Both the position numbers and the translations under genes were made by a program. From NCBI GenBank assembly GCA_033807695.1, contig CM066307.1:1364001-1428000 (forward strand): a DNA stretch of 64,000 bases, read 5' to 3'. This document shows, one piece after another, positions 1-11,218 of this stretch. Position 1 is the stretch's first letter. The number at the start of each line of letters is the position of its first letter. The notes below the pieces were generated by a model, which saw only the letters and a list, made by a program, of their open reading frames with translations, searched no databases and was not told the DNA's origin. This DNA is from Daedaleopsis sinensis. Taxonomy: Eukaryota > Basidiomycota > Agaricomycetes > Polyporales > Polyporaceae.

Positions 1-2062
1 TTGACCAACACTGTGATATTTCCGCTTGATGTCAGTTCTTCTCAATAACCCCGAGACTGATACTTACAGGATGACGATCTTCGTAGCTCGAACGAGATTG
101 CACTAGCAAGTCGCCGTAGCTGCCGGCACCTTGCGCAGCAGGCTCGCCTTCGACCAGCCGTCGCTGTATACGCTGTGCACGCATCGGCCGACAAGCACTC
201 TAGTTCGGCTATCCCAGGCTGTCACTCTTGTGAGCCCTGCTCTGAGATTCTGTCTGCGATCGATGTCCCGCGATGTACCGGTGGCAGGCCTGGGGCAATG
301 CCTCCGACAGGCGGAGATCTGACCGCGGAAGGCGACGGGGCTGCAATGTACCTCCACAGACCTTCTTCCCCGGCGGCGACGTCACCGTCTGTTCTTGGAT
401 GTTGGGCTAGGACAGATCTCTACTAGTAGAGTGGTTCTGGCACGGAGGAGCCGAGGGAGACACAGGTGCTGCCGAGAGGTGACGTGCCCGCTTGCTCTAG
501 AAGTCGGTGGCCGGACAGGACAGCGGAGCCCCGCCCATTCCTGATCCACGACAGTCCTTTGTCGGTCTCACTGCGGGCGAGAGCTGAGCTGTCTGTGCAC
601 GTATCCCACATCCCGCGTCCTCTGCCGGTCTCTCCCATGGCTGACAGATCTGGTGGACGAAACGTGGCCAACGCACCCGTTCCGAGATACCAACACCAGT
701 CGTTGCGGCTCAGGTACCATAGCTGATAGTCCGGGGCCCGACTGGGGTTCTGAAGTTCCTTCGGTGCCGCGACGGTGATGCGTAGAGCTCTGAACAGGGC
801 GGGTGCGGAGGTCGGTATCTCCATCTTCTATGGTCAAGCTCGACCGCCAAAGTCATCTTGTGCCTGCCCCAGCTACTGCGATCCGATGCGATTTTACTGG
901 TCCCATGTCAGAACCCGAGTTGTTCGGACGCTAACCTTGCAGAATTAGAGGAAGGTACCGCAACTGTAGAGGAGCCTTACAAGCCAGTGCCAGGTTTGCG
1001 TATCACTTCCGTCGTATTGAGCCAGGAAGCGGTGAATGACGTGAAGATGCTTCGCACATTTGTGTAGGATTAGTAGTAATGAGTACTGAGGGCTATGGGC
1101 ATGACACATTCGGGGTTGCTGCTACAGATGGATGAGTCCTTCAAGCAAGCTTCACCTGTCAGAGAAGTCAGGGCGACGATGTAAACATCTTTAGCCTAGA
1201 CCGAGCGAACTCACCTTTACTATCAGCGAGTAAGAGGCATCAAAAAATAGCACCTTGTGAAAGGTGCTTTTGCAATTGCATGGAAGAGGCAAATTGAATC
1301 ATTATGGAGTGCATACGCCGTGCCTCCAGTGGACCGTGACTCACTACTACTAGATGGCTGAGGCGTGGTATTTGCTAGATATTCTTGTTTTAAAAGTGAC
1401 AGACTCGGATTCTGTCAGGTCAACGCTATCGAGTGCAAGTGAAAGAATCAACACCACCGCGGAGGAGAAACAAGTACTAGTAGCCTCGAGGCACGATGAC
1501 CCACAACAGGAAGCGCCTTCGAGCGTCTAAGCCCTTAAAATTCATCGCCGTAGCCGCCGCCGCGCCTTGCATTACAATCATCAATGCCCTTCGCGCATGC
1601 TTCTGAGCCTGAGCCGCTCTGTTGACCTGTTCGCGACCATGACACAAGGCGATACTTGTTAACTGTCGTTCTGTGGGTAAGCAATCGAAGTCCTCCAACG
1701 GCACTCAATCATGTCTTTCACAGCCGTAATCATGCCGTCAGAGCACTGTGGCCGCCAACGTCAGTCGCCGCCGACCTTCAAGAACACTTCCAAGTAGATG
1801 GGCGCGGCGACGATTCAGCGGCCTCGCACGAGAAGGCGGACGTTGTTCAGAGACGCTGGATCTGTTCTGTCGGCATTTGTCTCTCTAACCCATCCACATC
1901 CTATCTGTCAAATCTTCAGACGACGCTCGATGTATCTCGCGAGTCGTACCAGCTGCAGGCCCGGGGCTGTTGCGATCCTATTCTGGAAAATATCTTGTTC
2001 GTATTCGCTCGCGACGCTTCCAAGCTTAAGCTTAAGTCTCTCACACCTGCCTTTCGCGCACG
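1..2062. other. No gene recognised (left edge)
   Basis: No open frame here shows a recognisable domain, and none could be joined into a convincing spliced gene. The longest frame (1656-2297, plus) has an amino-acid make-up typical of chance translation. One perfect 8-bp inverted repeat with a 4-nt loop lies at 1249-1268 and is followed by four T. The stretch probably includes the 5' regulatory DNA of the phosphate transporter to its right. Confidence 0.5.
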
Positions 2063-2068
2063 CACGTG
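2063..2068. promoter_or_regulatory. CACGTG palindrome upstream of the phosphate transporter
   Basis: A perfect CACGTG lies about 510 nt before the transporter ATG. In yeast and Neurospora this is the core site of the bHLH phosphate regulators Pho4/NUC-1, which switch on Pho84-type genes under phosphate starvation. A six-base site is expected by chance about sixteen times in this window, so only its position in front of a PHO84-like gene makes it suggestive. Confidence 0.3.
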
Positions 2069-2439
2069 TGTGCGCGCGAAGACGGACGTGTACATCGCGA
2101 AGCCACCATATCCCGACGGCGCGGACCGACCGTCTCTTCTACTTATCAGATGCCTTGCTATACGAATGAACGTACGTCTGGCGGCTGCGGAAATCTGCGG
2201 TGGCGGGACTGTTCAGTGGCGGGCCTACACGGAATCTCTACGAGAACGGCCTCACCGCAAGCAATCGAAGGGAGTCCGGAATCATCGAACGAGGTAAGTT
2301 CTCTCGCCACACCGTGGTTCTTGCGCCCTTTCCGTTGAAAGTTGAAACCATCTCGTTCCAGACGCTGGGGCAGCGCCAGGCACCGGCCGAGTAGCCAGAG
2401 CCCGGGGCAGTGGTGAGAGCTAACGCCAAACCCCCTGCT

Positions 2440-2445
2440 TATAAG
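2440..2445 (+). promoter_or_regulatory. TATA-like element for the phosphate transporter
   Basis: TATAAG lies 137 nt upstream of the start codon at 2577, a usual distance for a fungal TATA box plus 5' leader. No other TATA-like sequence was seen closer to the gene. Confidence 0.35.
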
Positions 2446-2576
2446 CAAATGGCCGCCGGCATCCCTTATGAGATGTGGCCCCGTCGAGCCTACCACCTCT
2501 GCTACTCAAGCACACTCTCCGTCCGGGTCGATGAGGGCGTGAGCCCTACCAGACACGTCCACTGGTCTATACACCC

Positions 2577-5067
2577 ATGAACCGTCCGCGCGGTTTCACT
2601 GTCTCGACAAACGACGAGTCTGACATCGGCAAATCTCCGACCTGGGAAGTCCCGCGCCTGCGCGACGTCGGGAATCCCATTCAGGGCGGGGCGGCCACCA
2701 TCCACCGTCTGAACGAGGACAGACGAGCGCTTCTCAAAGAAATCGACAATGCCAAGTTCTCGTGAGTGCTCAGTCCGTCCCCGACCATCCCCCTCTAAAG
2801 TTTGATGGGCTGTAGGTGGTTCCACGTGAAGGTTGCGTTCGTCTCTGGCGCGGGCTTCTTCACCGATGCGTGAGTGATCTCTTGATCCTCCTGTTCGCGT
2901 TGTACGATCCTCAGCTCGAAACCTCTCTGATAGATATGACATCTTCGCCATCAACATCGTATCTGTCATGCTCGGCTTCCTCTACGGTTCAAGTACATAT
3001 ATCCGATTTTCCCACCGGTGGTGCGGTCACATTAATCCTGTCATTTAGATGCAGACCCCTCGATGTTTTCCCAAAATTCTCTGAGAACTGCAGAAGACCT
3101 GGGCATCAAAATTGCGACTCCACTCGGTGTGCTTCTAGGACAGCTACTGTTTGGATGGTTAGGTGACGTTCTTGGCCGGAAACGCATTTGTAAGCAATCA
3201 CCGACTACACGTGCTTAACCTCCTCATCGTCTTGCACAGACGGCATGGAGCTCTTGATCATCATGATCGCAACGTTCGGACAGGCTTTGTGTGCACCAGC
3301 TACGGCCATAAATGTCATTGGAACGCTCATCTTCTGGAGATTCATTGTAAGTCGCCGTTGTACTACCCAAAGTCTACCGACCCGCTGATGTTCTCAAAGA
3401 TGGGCATCGGAATCGGAGGAGACTATCCTATCAGCGCAGTAATCTCTTCAGAGTTCTCCTCCGTACATATTCGTGGCCGTGTCATGTCCGCAGTGTTTGC
3501 CAACCAAGGATGGGGGCAACTATGTAAGTGGTGTTTAACAACACGCTCGATGCACTGTTGCTCACGCTGTGCCCACCAGCCGCCACGCTCTTTTCGTTCA
3601 TCATAATTTCCGCCTACCAACACTCCTTCATCTCTGCCCCCCTGCGCTCTCTCGACCAGATCTGGCGGCTTATCGTTGGTCTTGGCTGCGTCCCTGCTGC
3701 CTTCGCCATCTACTTCCGCCTCACCATTCCCGAGACGCCTCGCTTCACGATGGACATCGAGCGCAACATCAAACGGGCCTCGTCAGACATCAATGCTCTG
3801 CTGAGTCGGACCGAGACGTACACCGTCGACCCGGACGCGCTCATTCAAAGGGTGCAAGCGCGCCAAGCCACCCGACACGACTTCAGTACCTACTTCTCAA
3901 AATGGGAGAACCTGAAGGTTCTCATCGGGACCGCGTACTCGTGGTTCGCCCTAGACGTAAGTTTATCCCCGGGGAACGTTGGATCTAGCGTGAAATCTGA
4001 CCGACTCTCGCCTCCCATCAGATCGCTTTCTACGGACTTGGGTTGAACTCCTCTATCATCCTCGGCGCCATCGGTTTCGGGCCGCCGAAGCAACACTACT
4101 GGACACAGGCCGAGCTCGTCTACCACACGCTGCGGAATCTGAGTCTAGGAAACCTCATACTGTCGCTTGCCGGTCTGGTGCCCGGATACTGGGCCGCGTT
4201 CCTCGTCATCGACAGATGGGGCCGGAAGCCCTTGCAGTTCATGGGGTTCAGTGTGCTCGCCGTCCTGTTCCTCGTCATGGGCGAGTCTCCTTCTATGCAC
4301 GGCTGTGTCGATTGTCTGACCCTCCTCATCTAGGCTTCGCGTACAAGCACATGATCGTGACGTCCGGCGGAAAGGCCGCGTTCGTCGTGCTGTACTGTCT
4401 CGCGAACTTCTTCCAGAACTTCGGGCCGAACACGACTACGTTCATCGTGCCCGGCGAGGCGTTCCCCACACGGTACCGCGCGACGGCCCACGGTATCTCG
4501 GCAGCCAGCGGGAAGTTTGGCGCCGTCGTCGCGCAGATCGCGTTCCAATGGCTGAAGGACGTCGGCGGCCCCAACCAGTTCTTGGATCACATGTGCGTCC
4601 TGACGTGTGATAGCAGGGCAATAGTACTGACGCATTGGGCGGCCCTCTTCTCTTCAGCTTGGAGATATTTGCGTTTTTCATGATCACCGGCGTCTTGTCC
4701 ACGCTGCTGATACCCGAGACGCGCCAAAAGTCGCTCGAAGTGCTCTCCAACGAGAGCCAGGAGGATTTCATCCAGCGTGAGTGCTATGAATGCTCACCGT
4801 ACCGTGTAGTCGCCTCTGCTCACCTTGCACCTTGCAGCTGTACCCCGATCTCCAGCTGAGCATAGCTCCGGGTACCTGAACTCCTTCCAATCCTCTCCTA
4901 TCAGGCTGCATCCCATCGAGCCGCACTTCCTCTCATCGCTCCCCGCTCGCCCGCCGACCGTCCTATCTGACCACAGCCGTTACATGCTCAAGGGGCGCGA
5001 TACCTCGTCTGATCTGACCCATCTAGCTAGCATGTCCAATCTCTCTGTCGGCGCCGTCACCAGCTAG
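2577..5067 (+). CDS. PHO84: High-affinity inorganic phosphate:H+ symporter, Pho84 type (11 exons)
   Basis: This is a plasma-membrane phosphate uptake protein of the major facilitator superfamily. My exons are 2577-2761, 2816-2869, 2934-2992, 3049-3189, 3240-3346, 3400-3523, 3580-3956, 4022-4280, 4334-4592, 4658-4776 and 4838-5067, which gives 637 residues in one frame. Hallmarks are the RRALLKEIDNAKFSWFH start of the core, GFFTDAYDIFAINI in TM1, the MFS motif GWLGDVLGRKR between TM2 and TM3, GIGIGGDYPISA in TM4, DRWGRKPLQ, and a final transmembrane helix ending IPETRQKSLE. A central cytoplasmic loop and a Ser/Pro-rich C-terminal tail are present. Intron 8 seems to use a GC donor (GCGAGT at 4281). 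A CACGTG site upstream suggests Pho4-like control. The protein appears intact. Confidence 0.95.
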
Positions 5068-5571
5068 GAGTCCGTGGTGTGTGTAATCTCCACTATGTCT
5101 ACTGTACGTGTTCGAGTTCCGTCGCTCGCCTAATACTATTCGCTGTCACTGTCCCCGTTCCTCTCATCCCCTTCTAGATATCTTGTATTGGTCTGTCAGA
5201 CTTGTGATCAGATTTGTGGAGACCGGGCTTAGGATAAGGATATGGTCCCGCGCATGCTACATGTCGCGTTATGTATGATATCCGGGGCCATGTAGTGCTG
5301 TAGCTTACTGTTGTTCGGTCTTGTTGTGCGTCCGATTCAGTGTATGATGATTGTGAAATAAATCTATCGTTGACGGCGCGATTACTTATAGGTTTACACT
5401 TGGGGGAAGGTTGTGACTACAACTTGGGAGACTTATAATGAGCGTATTGCGAGAGCGGCGCACAGCGCCAGCAGAGAAATAGGTGACCTAGTAGATAATG
5501 TCATGATCGGAGATTGCGTCCTCTCAAAAGCGTGCCCGTTCGATCCGCTTGCATACGCAGGGCACATCTGA
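5068..5571. other. Convergent intergenic region with AATAAA
   Basis: This lies between the 3' ends of two convergent genes. AATAAA at 5357-5362, 290 nt after the transporter stop codon, is a likely polyadenylation signal for it. Nothing else was seen. Confidence 0.5.
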
Positions 5572-6500
5572 TTAATAGTAGTCAGAATCAGAGCCGGAGT
5601 CCGACGACTCCGATTCGCTCTCGGATATGCTAACTGAACACGCCCTGTTGTAACCAGACGGTCCGGGCGCAGGAAGAGGCTGCTCCGATGGCGCTCGGTA
5701 GACCACCTGGCTCAAAGGCGACGGCTTCGAGGGGCTATAACCGTCCGCTGCCGTCTTGCGCCCTGGCCCGCGGGTCTTCGGGGACGTGCTGGCCTTCGCC
5801 TTGGTCTTGCGAGCGGGCGCGAGCTGACGACGCACTGGAGTCAACGTCACCGAGACGGGGGTCCGCGGTGACTCGCCGGGGGCCTTTGATGCGCGGGAGA
5901 GCCGAGACGAGACAGAGGTCCGCGACGAGCTGCTAGAACTAGCGGGAGCGGTGGTTTTGGAGATGCGCGGCGACGAGCGGACGGCGCGCCTCTCGGTGCT
6001 GGAGTCGAGGGCGTACTCTGGCAGTTGACGGCGCTTGGCTGGGCGAGCCTGAGAGTCTTGAGTGTCGTCGTCGAGGACGAATGGATTTCTTCGGGTGCCT
6101 GGATGGGCGGGTAGCGGAGGGCGGGTACCTATGAGCTCGTCGAAGTCGTCTGGGGAGGGCGCCCGAGAGTTATATTGAGGGAAGTCGTCGTGAGGCTCGT
6201 AACGGTCGATGAAACGGGGATCTAAAGGCGGGGGAGTACAAAAGCGATGCTGCACATGTAAGCCATGGCCATGGTTAGAGGCCCTGGTGGTGGCGTGTAG
6301 GAATAAGAGTGGCTCGCACATACCTGGGGATTGAGAGGCACTTCTGGGAACGTGATGGATGGAGGTGGAGGTCCCGGGATGGTTACGTCGGAGAGGCCGC
6401 CAGTATTCCACTCAACATGCGAAGGCTCGGTCCTCTCAGGCCACCGGTAGCCGGAGCCAGCTTGAGCCTGAGTGTCAACGCGATAGCGGATTCTGGGCAT
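5572..6500 (-). CDS. Serine-rich unknown protein (2 exons)
   Basis: Exon 1 runs 6500-6324 and exon 2 6249-5572. The 74-nt intron has a GTATGT donor, a CTAAC branch site and a CAG acceptor; an in-frame joint gives 284 residues. The start was chosen at MPRIRYRVD because upstream ATG codons read into unlikely sequence. The protein is largely disordered. It has a Pro-rich N-terminal part, a patch reading PAKRRQLP that could be a nuclear signal, a basic Ser/Thr/Lys-rich middle, and a very acidic Ser/Glu/Asp tail ending SDSDYY. I do not recognise a family, and no catalytic motif is visible. A nuclear or chromatin role would fit the composition but is only a guess. Confidence 0.7.
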
Positions 6501-6755
6501 GATAGAGGAATTTCGTGGACAGAGCGAGAGGTGAGCAGATAGAGGAAGGGTGGATAGAGCGAGAGGTGAACAGAGTTGAGCAGAAGGACCTTTTATATGT
6601 TGGAATGCTTTCGGCAAAGCGTTGGTTGCATAATAGAAAGGTCAAAGCGACACGTGCCACTGGGACAAGCGAGGAAGGTCGCCTTTGACGTACATGTATA
6701 ATGCAATTGCGATGTCCGACCATAGCACCTATAGGCACCCGTTGGCATCGTACTG

Positions 6756-7073
6756 ATGTTGGCTAACTCAAAGTGGAAGTGGAACCAACCTAACACGCTG
6801 GTCATACATGGTGGAGCGGGCACCATGGACAAATCGCATTCCACGCCTGAGCTTCGTGCTCAGTACAAGGCAGCGTTGAGCCGTGCTCTGCTCGCGGGAT
6901 ACGCTATTCTGAGTGCAGGAAGGGAGGCTATGGATGCAGCGGTTGCGGCGGTATCTTCCATAGAAGGTGAGCATCCGATGCTATTGCCTGCGCTGAAGGC
7001 AGTCGTCGACACGGTACTAGATTGCCCGCTCTTCAACTCGGGCAGAGGTGCGGTCTTCAATGTTGCCGGTAAG
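6756..7073 (+). pseudogene. 5' fragment of isoaspartyl peptidase/L-asparaginase (Ntn hydrolase)
   Basis: Two exons, 6756-6966 and 7021-7073, joined by a clean 54-nt intron, encode the N-terminal end of a plant-type asparaginase/isoaspartyl peptidase: LVIHGGAGTMDK, then AMDAAVAAVSSIEDCPLFNSGRGAVFN. This matches the start of the alpha subunit. A donor site follows at 7074, but the next 180 nt show no continuation, and the catalytic threonine region with its autocleavage site is absent. Only about a quarter of the enzyme (88 codons) remains, directly facing a broken VTC gene. It is best read as a gene fragment left by a rearrangement. A non-functional remnant is more likely than a short new protein. 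Confidence 0.75.
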
Positions 7074-7258
7074 GTGAGTACTGCCATTTCGTTTTGTTTG
7101 CCATTATAAAAGACCATGTACCTGCTGGACGCGTTGTGGTAGCTCGGGAGTGGTCGTAAAGCACCGTCATGGCACATACGGACGTCAAGGTCGTGCGTGG
7201 TGCATCCAAACATACCATTTGGCACATCCGCTACAGTTGAACCTCAACGACACCGACC

Positions 7259-8032
7259 TTACGCCGACGGGTGTTCACAAAGCGCCTCCAGCTTCATGAG
7301 CAACGCCTGGTCGTGCCAGGTGTCGCCCGGCGGTATGAAGTTGAGCAACGTCGTCGCGATCGTGCCGATGTAGATCCCGAAGTGCAGCCATTTCTGCGCG
7401 CACGAGTGAGCACGAACGTGTGAGTCGTGATGCGGATGAGAGGGACGAGAGACAGTAGACTGAGACTCACGAAGAACGTCCGCTCCGCCGCGAAGTACAC
7501 CTTCGGCTCGATCCGGACCGGCACCGCGATCCGCTTCCCCGCGGGGGCGCTCCAGCTGCGCTCGAGCACCCGCTCGTCGCCGCACGACGTCCCCTCCCCG
7601 CGCGCGTGCAATCCGCGCCCGCTCCTCGTCGTCGCGGTCGTCCTCGTCCTCGTCGTCCGCATCCGCGTCGTCCACCGTCGCGCTCCCCCCGTCCCCGTCC
7701 GCCTGGCGCTTCATCGCGTCCTCGCGCAGGCGGTCCCGCAGCGTCTCGTCGAACGCGGACGACGGCGCGAGCGGGTCGATCGACATCGCGCGCGCCTGCG
7801 CGGTGTTCTCGAGCGCGGACGCGATCGTGCTCGCGACCTTCGCGGCCGCGTTCGAGCTCTTGAGCAGCGGCGCGGCCTCCTCTGCGTCCGAGTCGCCGTC
7901 GGCGCTGGGGTCCGCGTCCTCGCGCGCGATCCGCTGGTCCTCCTGCGCGCGCTCCTTGAGGTTCTTCTCGCGGATCGCGGCCGCGGCTGCGACCTCGGGC
8001 CCAGAGAGACCCGTGCGCTTGCACAGCGGCAT
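7259..8032 (-). pseudogene. Broken 3' piece of a vacuolar transporter chaperone (VTC) subunit
   Basis: Reading leftwards, one frame gives an acidic Ala/Asp/Arg-rich linker. The frame then shifts near 7590 with no splice signals, and the next frame reads RIAVPVRIEPKVYFAAERTFF, followed by a GTGAGT..CAG intron and KWLHFGIYIGTIATTLLNF. The PKVYFAAERTF..WL signature is the start of the C-terminal three-helix membrane domain of VTC polyphosphate synthase subunits. Only the first helix is present before the stop. The SPX domain and the polymerase tunnel domain are missing. With both ends lost and a frameshift inside, this is a pseudogene fragment. It lies 2.2 kb from a phosphate transporter, and the two processes are linked in phosphate homeostasis. 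The family call rests on the membrane-domain motif alone. Confidence 0.65.
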
Positions 8033-8341
8033 TCATTCTCACTGCAGACCACTGCTGTATGTGCAGCTTTGATGTATCGCTTGGTGCGCCATTGTTTCAG
8101 GCAACGATTGTTCATGAACAATAGCAGCGGCTAACACGTCGCTATCGCCATGCGTTTGTCTGCCTAGGCTGACCGTTTCAAAAACCCATATCAGTCACTC
8201 AGACTGTCCACGCTCGTTCCTTGCGCGTTACCTCGCTCTCCTTGACAGGCTCAGCAGACGGTCTGCCTCTTTCATCTGAGCCCGGTGCTCCTCCTTGTAT
8301 TCAGAGTTGCCTCGGAAGGAATTAGTTGTCCAGCTACTACT

Positions 8342-9772
8342 ATGCTCCTCTTGTCCATTTTCCTATCGCTTTCTCTAGCTCTACATGGTGTCGATGGCCA
8401 CATCTGTGAGTCTTTCTCAAGAACTTTTCCATCAGTGTCTCATCCACACTTACCCCGTAGCGATCTGGCATCCGAGCATGTACGGCTTCAATGTCACTGA
8501 CAGCACATTCCCGTACGACAACCGCCCCGTCGCCCCACTCATGAACATGACCTTCGACCAATGGTGGTTCCATGGACACCTCGACCACCCGCCCAATCCA
8601 GGAGACTTCTTCGAGCTCCCCGCAGGCCAGCCCGCCACCGCCGAGCTCGCGTGCAACAAGGGACTCACGTCGTATTGGGCGTCGTCCGAGGGCCACACCG
8701 ACTTGCAGACGGGCAATAATCCCTGTACGTCGGACGACGGGTCCTTTCCGAGTGGCGCTATGCACACGACGGGGCCCGACGACCTCAAGGGTTGCGCACT
8801 GGCCATTGCGTATGAGTCGGATCCCACGAAGATCCAGCCGGAGGACTTCGCCGTGTTCAGTGTCAACCAGACCTGCGTGTGGAACCGCTTCACCGACTTC
8901 CAGGTGCCCGAACGGATGCCGCCTTGTCCAGAGGATGGATGCCATTGTGCGTTCTTCTGGATCCATTCGGTGAGCTTCCTCTCGACCTTTGACAGTGGTC
9001 GCAATAGGCTGACAAGCTCGAACAGATCGATAGTGGTGGAGAGCAAAGTATGCCCTTTCCCCAGTTCGGCTATCTGTTGCCCGCGTGGCTCAATGTGTTG
9101 CTTATCGCAGACTACATGAACGGTTTCAAGTGCAAAGTGACGAACGCGACGTCCGTAGTCCCTCTCGCCAAGCCCAAGGTACCACGACGTTGCGGCGCGG
9201 ACCCGGACTACGGCAAGCCGGACGCAGCACCCGGCAACTGCACCTACGGCGCGAAGCAGCCGTTCTACTGGTTCCAGGCCGAGGGAAACAACGTGGGCAT
9301 CTCCCCTCCGTCGCCCGTATGTTCCGAGTCGGAGTTTTGACGCTTGACCGCATGCACAGATGTTCGAAGGGACGTACGCGCCACCGTACTACTTGGACCT
9401 GTACAACTTTAAGGACGGCGCACAGAACGACATCTTCGTCGACTCGTATGCGTCCATCCCGGTCCCGAGTCCGGACCAGACGGTCGTCCCGACGCCGCTG
9501 CAGCAGCCGCAGGCCTCAGCCACTGCTGCGCCGCCATCTGCGCCTATTCCTGTTCCTACGGATCAGGTTCCGTTTGACACTCCTGGCCGCTGCTCCGTGT
9601 GGTGAGTAGCTCGACATTGTGTTTCCGCTGGCTCCACTCACATCGATGATCGCATATCTCGTGTAGCAAACTGCGCCGGCCGAGTGATACCACTCGGAAA
9701 CGATCGCTTTTCAGTTTCGATATGTACGGCTACAAGAAGCAGAGGGCATTCAGCCTGTGGCATCCTTTCTGA
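8342..9772 (+). CDS. AA14-like lytic polysaccharide monooxygenase, secreted (6 exons)
   Basis: Exons 8342-8405, 8461-8969, 9026-9047, 9111-9292, 9360-9601 and 9667-9772 give 374 residues. A 19-residue signal peptide ends in VDG, and the mature protein starts [12 protein letters not shown]. His20 would be the N-terminal copper-brace histidine of an LPMO. Other family-like stretches are [14 protein letters not shown], a His at SGAMHT as the possible second ligand, [41 protein letters not shown] and [11 protein letters not shown], followed by a Pro/Ser/Thr linker and a basic tail. AA14 enzymes act oxidatively on xylan-coated cellulose. N-glycosylation sequons are frequent. Assignment to AA14 is from memory of its motifs. 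All splice sites are canonical and the gene looks functional. Confidence 0.78.
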
Positions 9773-10013
9773 ACCAACCTTGACGTTTTTGAAGATGTTT
9801 GCCAATTGCGTCTTCCGTGCTATAGGATTCTTGAATAATGTATCGCTAGCCTCGTGTATCGTACAATTACGGGTAAACAGAATGTATTGACTAGTGTCCG
9901 TGATGTCTAGATGCGATCTCTGTACGACAGGAAGGATGTGAGGAGGAAGGGAGGGTCAGAACGTTATGACCAGTAGGTACCCGCAAGAGGCACGGACCGC
10001 AAGATCAGAGGAC

Positions 10014-11109
10014 CTAAGCCTGGGTTTGCAATCCCTGAGCGGGCGAGTCGTAAACGACGACCACGTAGTCCTCTTCAGGATGCTTGTCCTCGTTAAGGTC
10101 GATAAATTCGAAACTAGTCGAGCGACCCAGACCGTTGTGGGGAGGCGGAGCAAGGCCGGACGCCAATGTCGCAGCGGGAGCCGCGGCAGCCTGCTTCTGC
10201 ACGTACATCTCACGGATCTCTCCACTCTCCGTGAGCATCTCCGTGAGCATCCCCGGGCGCATGGAGTGCGAGATGTGGTCCACGCCGAGAGCGAGTCCAT
10301 CGAGTCCGATACGAGTGCGCTCCTCGTCGGTGATCGTGTCCGAGGGCGAGTAGTCTTCATCGTCCGCGAGATAACCGTCGTCGACATAGTCGCTACCGAA
10401 GCACTGCGGAGAGGCGCCATCGCCGCGAGGATGTTCGGTAGGTTGGACATAGTACTCTTCGATGTCGAGGCTCCGTTCGATGCGGATGTCAGGACGGCTG
10501 TAGAGCGAGCGGTGCGTACGCTTAGAACGGCGGCTAAGCCAGGGGTGACGATCGTCGTCGCGGCGATGGTCGACCACTCCGGCTTCGAGCGCAACCTCGG
10601 TTGACTGGTCCGAGTCAGTCGGTGGCATCCGATAGCGCGCAATAGGCAGTGCAAACGAGCTAAGATACGATACGACGTTAATTGTTAGACTGTCCAAGAT
10701 GATGAAGCCGAACGCACTCTGCGCGTATGATGCTGTCTAGAACATCGACCTGGTCGGCCATGGGCAGCAGGAGCTGGTCCAGGTCACTCAGGTAGAAGTT
10801 CCTGATGTATGGGTCCCGGGAAGATGTTGCATTGAAGTAAACCGCCTCGCTAGTGTGGTCCAGATGGATTGTCTCTTCGAGGTAGAATGTCGCTCCAGAG
10901 TCCGATTGGGAGTAGACGGTGAGGTCGTCGTCCTCAGAGCCGACTAGCGTGATCGAATCCACGTCTGTGTCGGACACGGAGGAAGAGAGCGGAACATCTG
11001 AGAAGGCGCTGTTGTTGCTAGGAGTAGATGCGATTGACAAGCTGCCGTCGAAGTCGAAAGAGGACAAGTCGAAACCAAGGGTGACGGGAAAGGTGATCAT
11101 CCGAGTCAT
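10014..11109 (-). CDS. Acidic unknown protein (2 exons)
   Basis: Exon 1 runs 11109-10718 and exon 2 10659-10014. The 58-nt intron has a GTGCGT donor and a TCTAAC branch site; the joint gives 345 residues. The first half has a serine- and acid-rich stretch (SSSVSDTDVDS) and a possible helix NFYLSDLDQLLLPMADQVDVLDS. The second half holds a basic patch (RRSKRTHRS), an acidic block with DDGYLADDEDY, and the tail SFEFIDLNEDKHPEEDY. I do not recognise a family. The ATG at 11109 was chosen because a TATA box lies 104 nt upstream; in-frame codons before it would leave no 5' leader. Confidence 0.68.
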
Positions 11110-11212
11110 GTCGAAGCAGTGATACGGAGTAGCCCAAGTGAGAGTGTGCTGTAGCGGGTGGAGTGAACGAAAATTCGTCAAGCAGGAGTGCGGGGTTCAT
11201 GATGTCTGGCCT

Positions 11213-11218
11213 TATATA
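11213..11218 (-). promoter_or_regulatory. TATA box of the acidic unknown protein
   Basis: On the minus strand the sequence reads TGTATATAAGG, with its core about 104 nt before the ATG at 11109. Transcription starting about 30 nt downstream would give a leader of about 75 nt. Confidence 0.45.

Noticed and set aside
1249..1268. Hairpin followed by T residues, like a bacterial terminator
   Set aside because: The window is clearly eukaryotic; no gene ends there, and an 8-bp stem can occur by chance in 64 kb.
7427..8134. Long plus-strand frames opposite the VTC fragment
   Set aside because: They are shadows of the GC-rich acidic linker; composition is almost pure Arg/Val/Leu and no domain is present.
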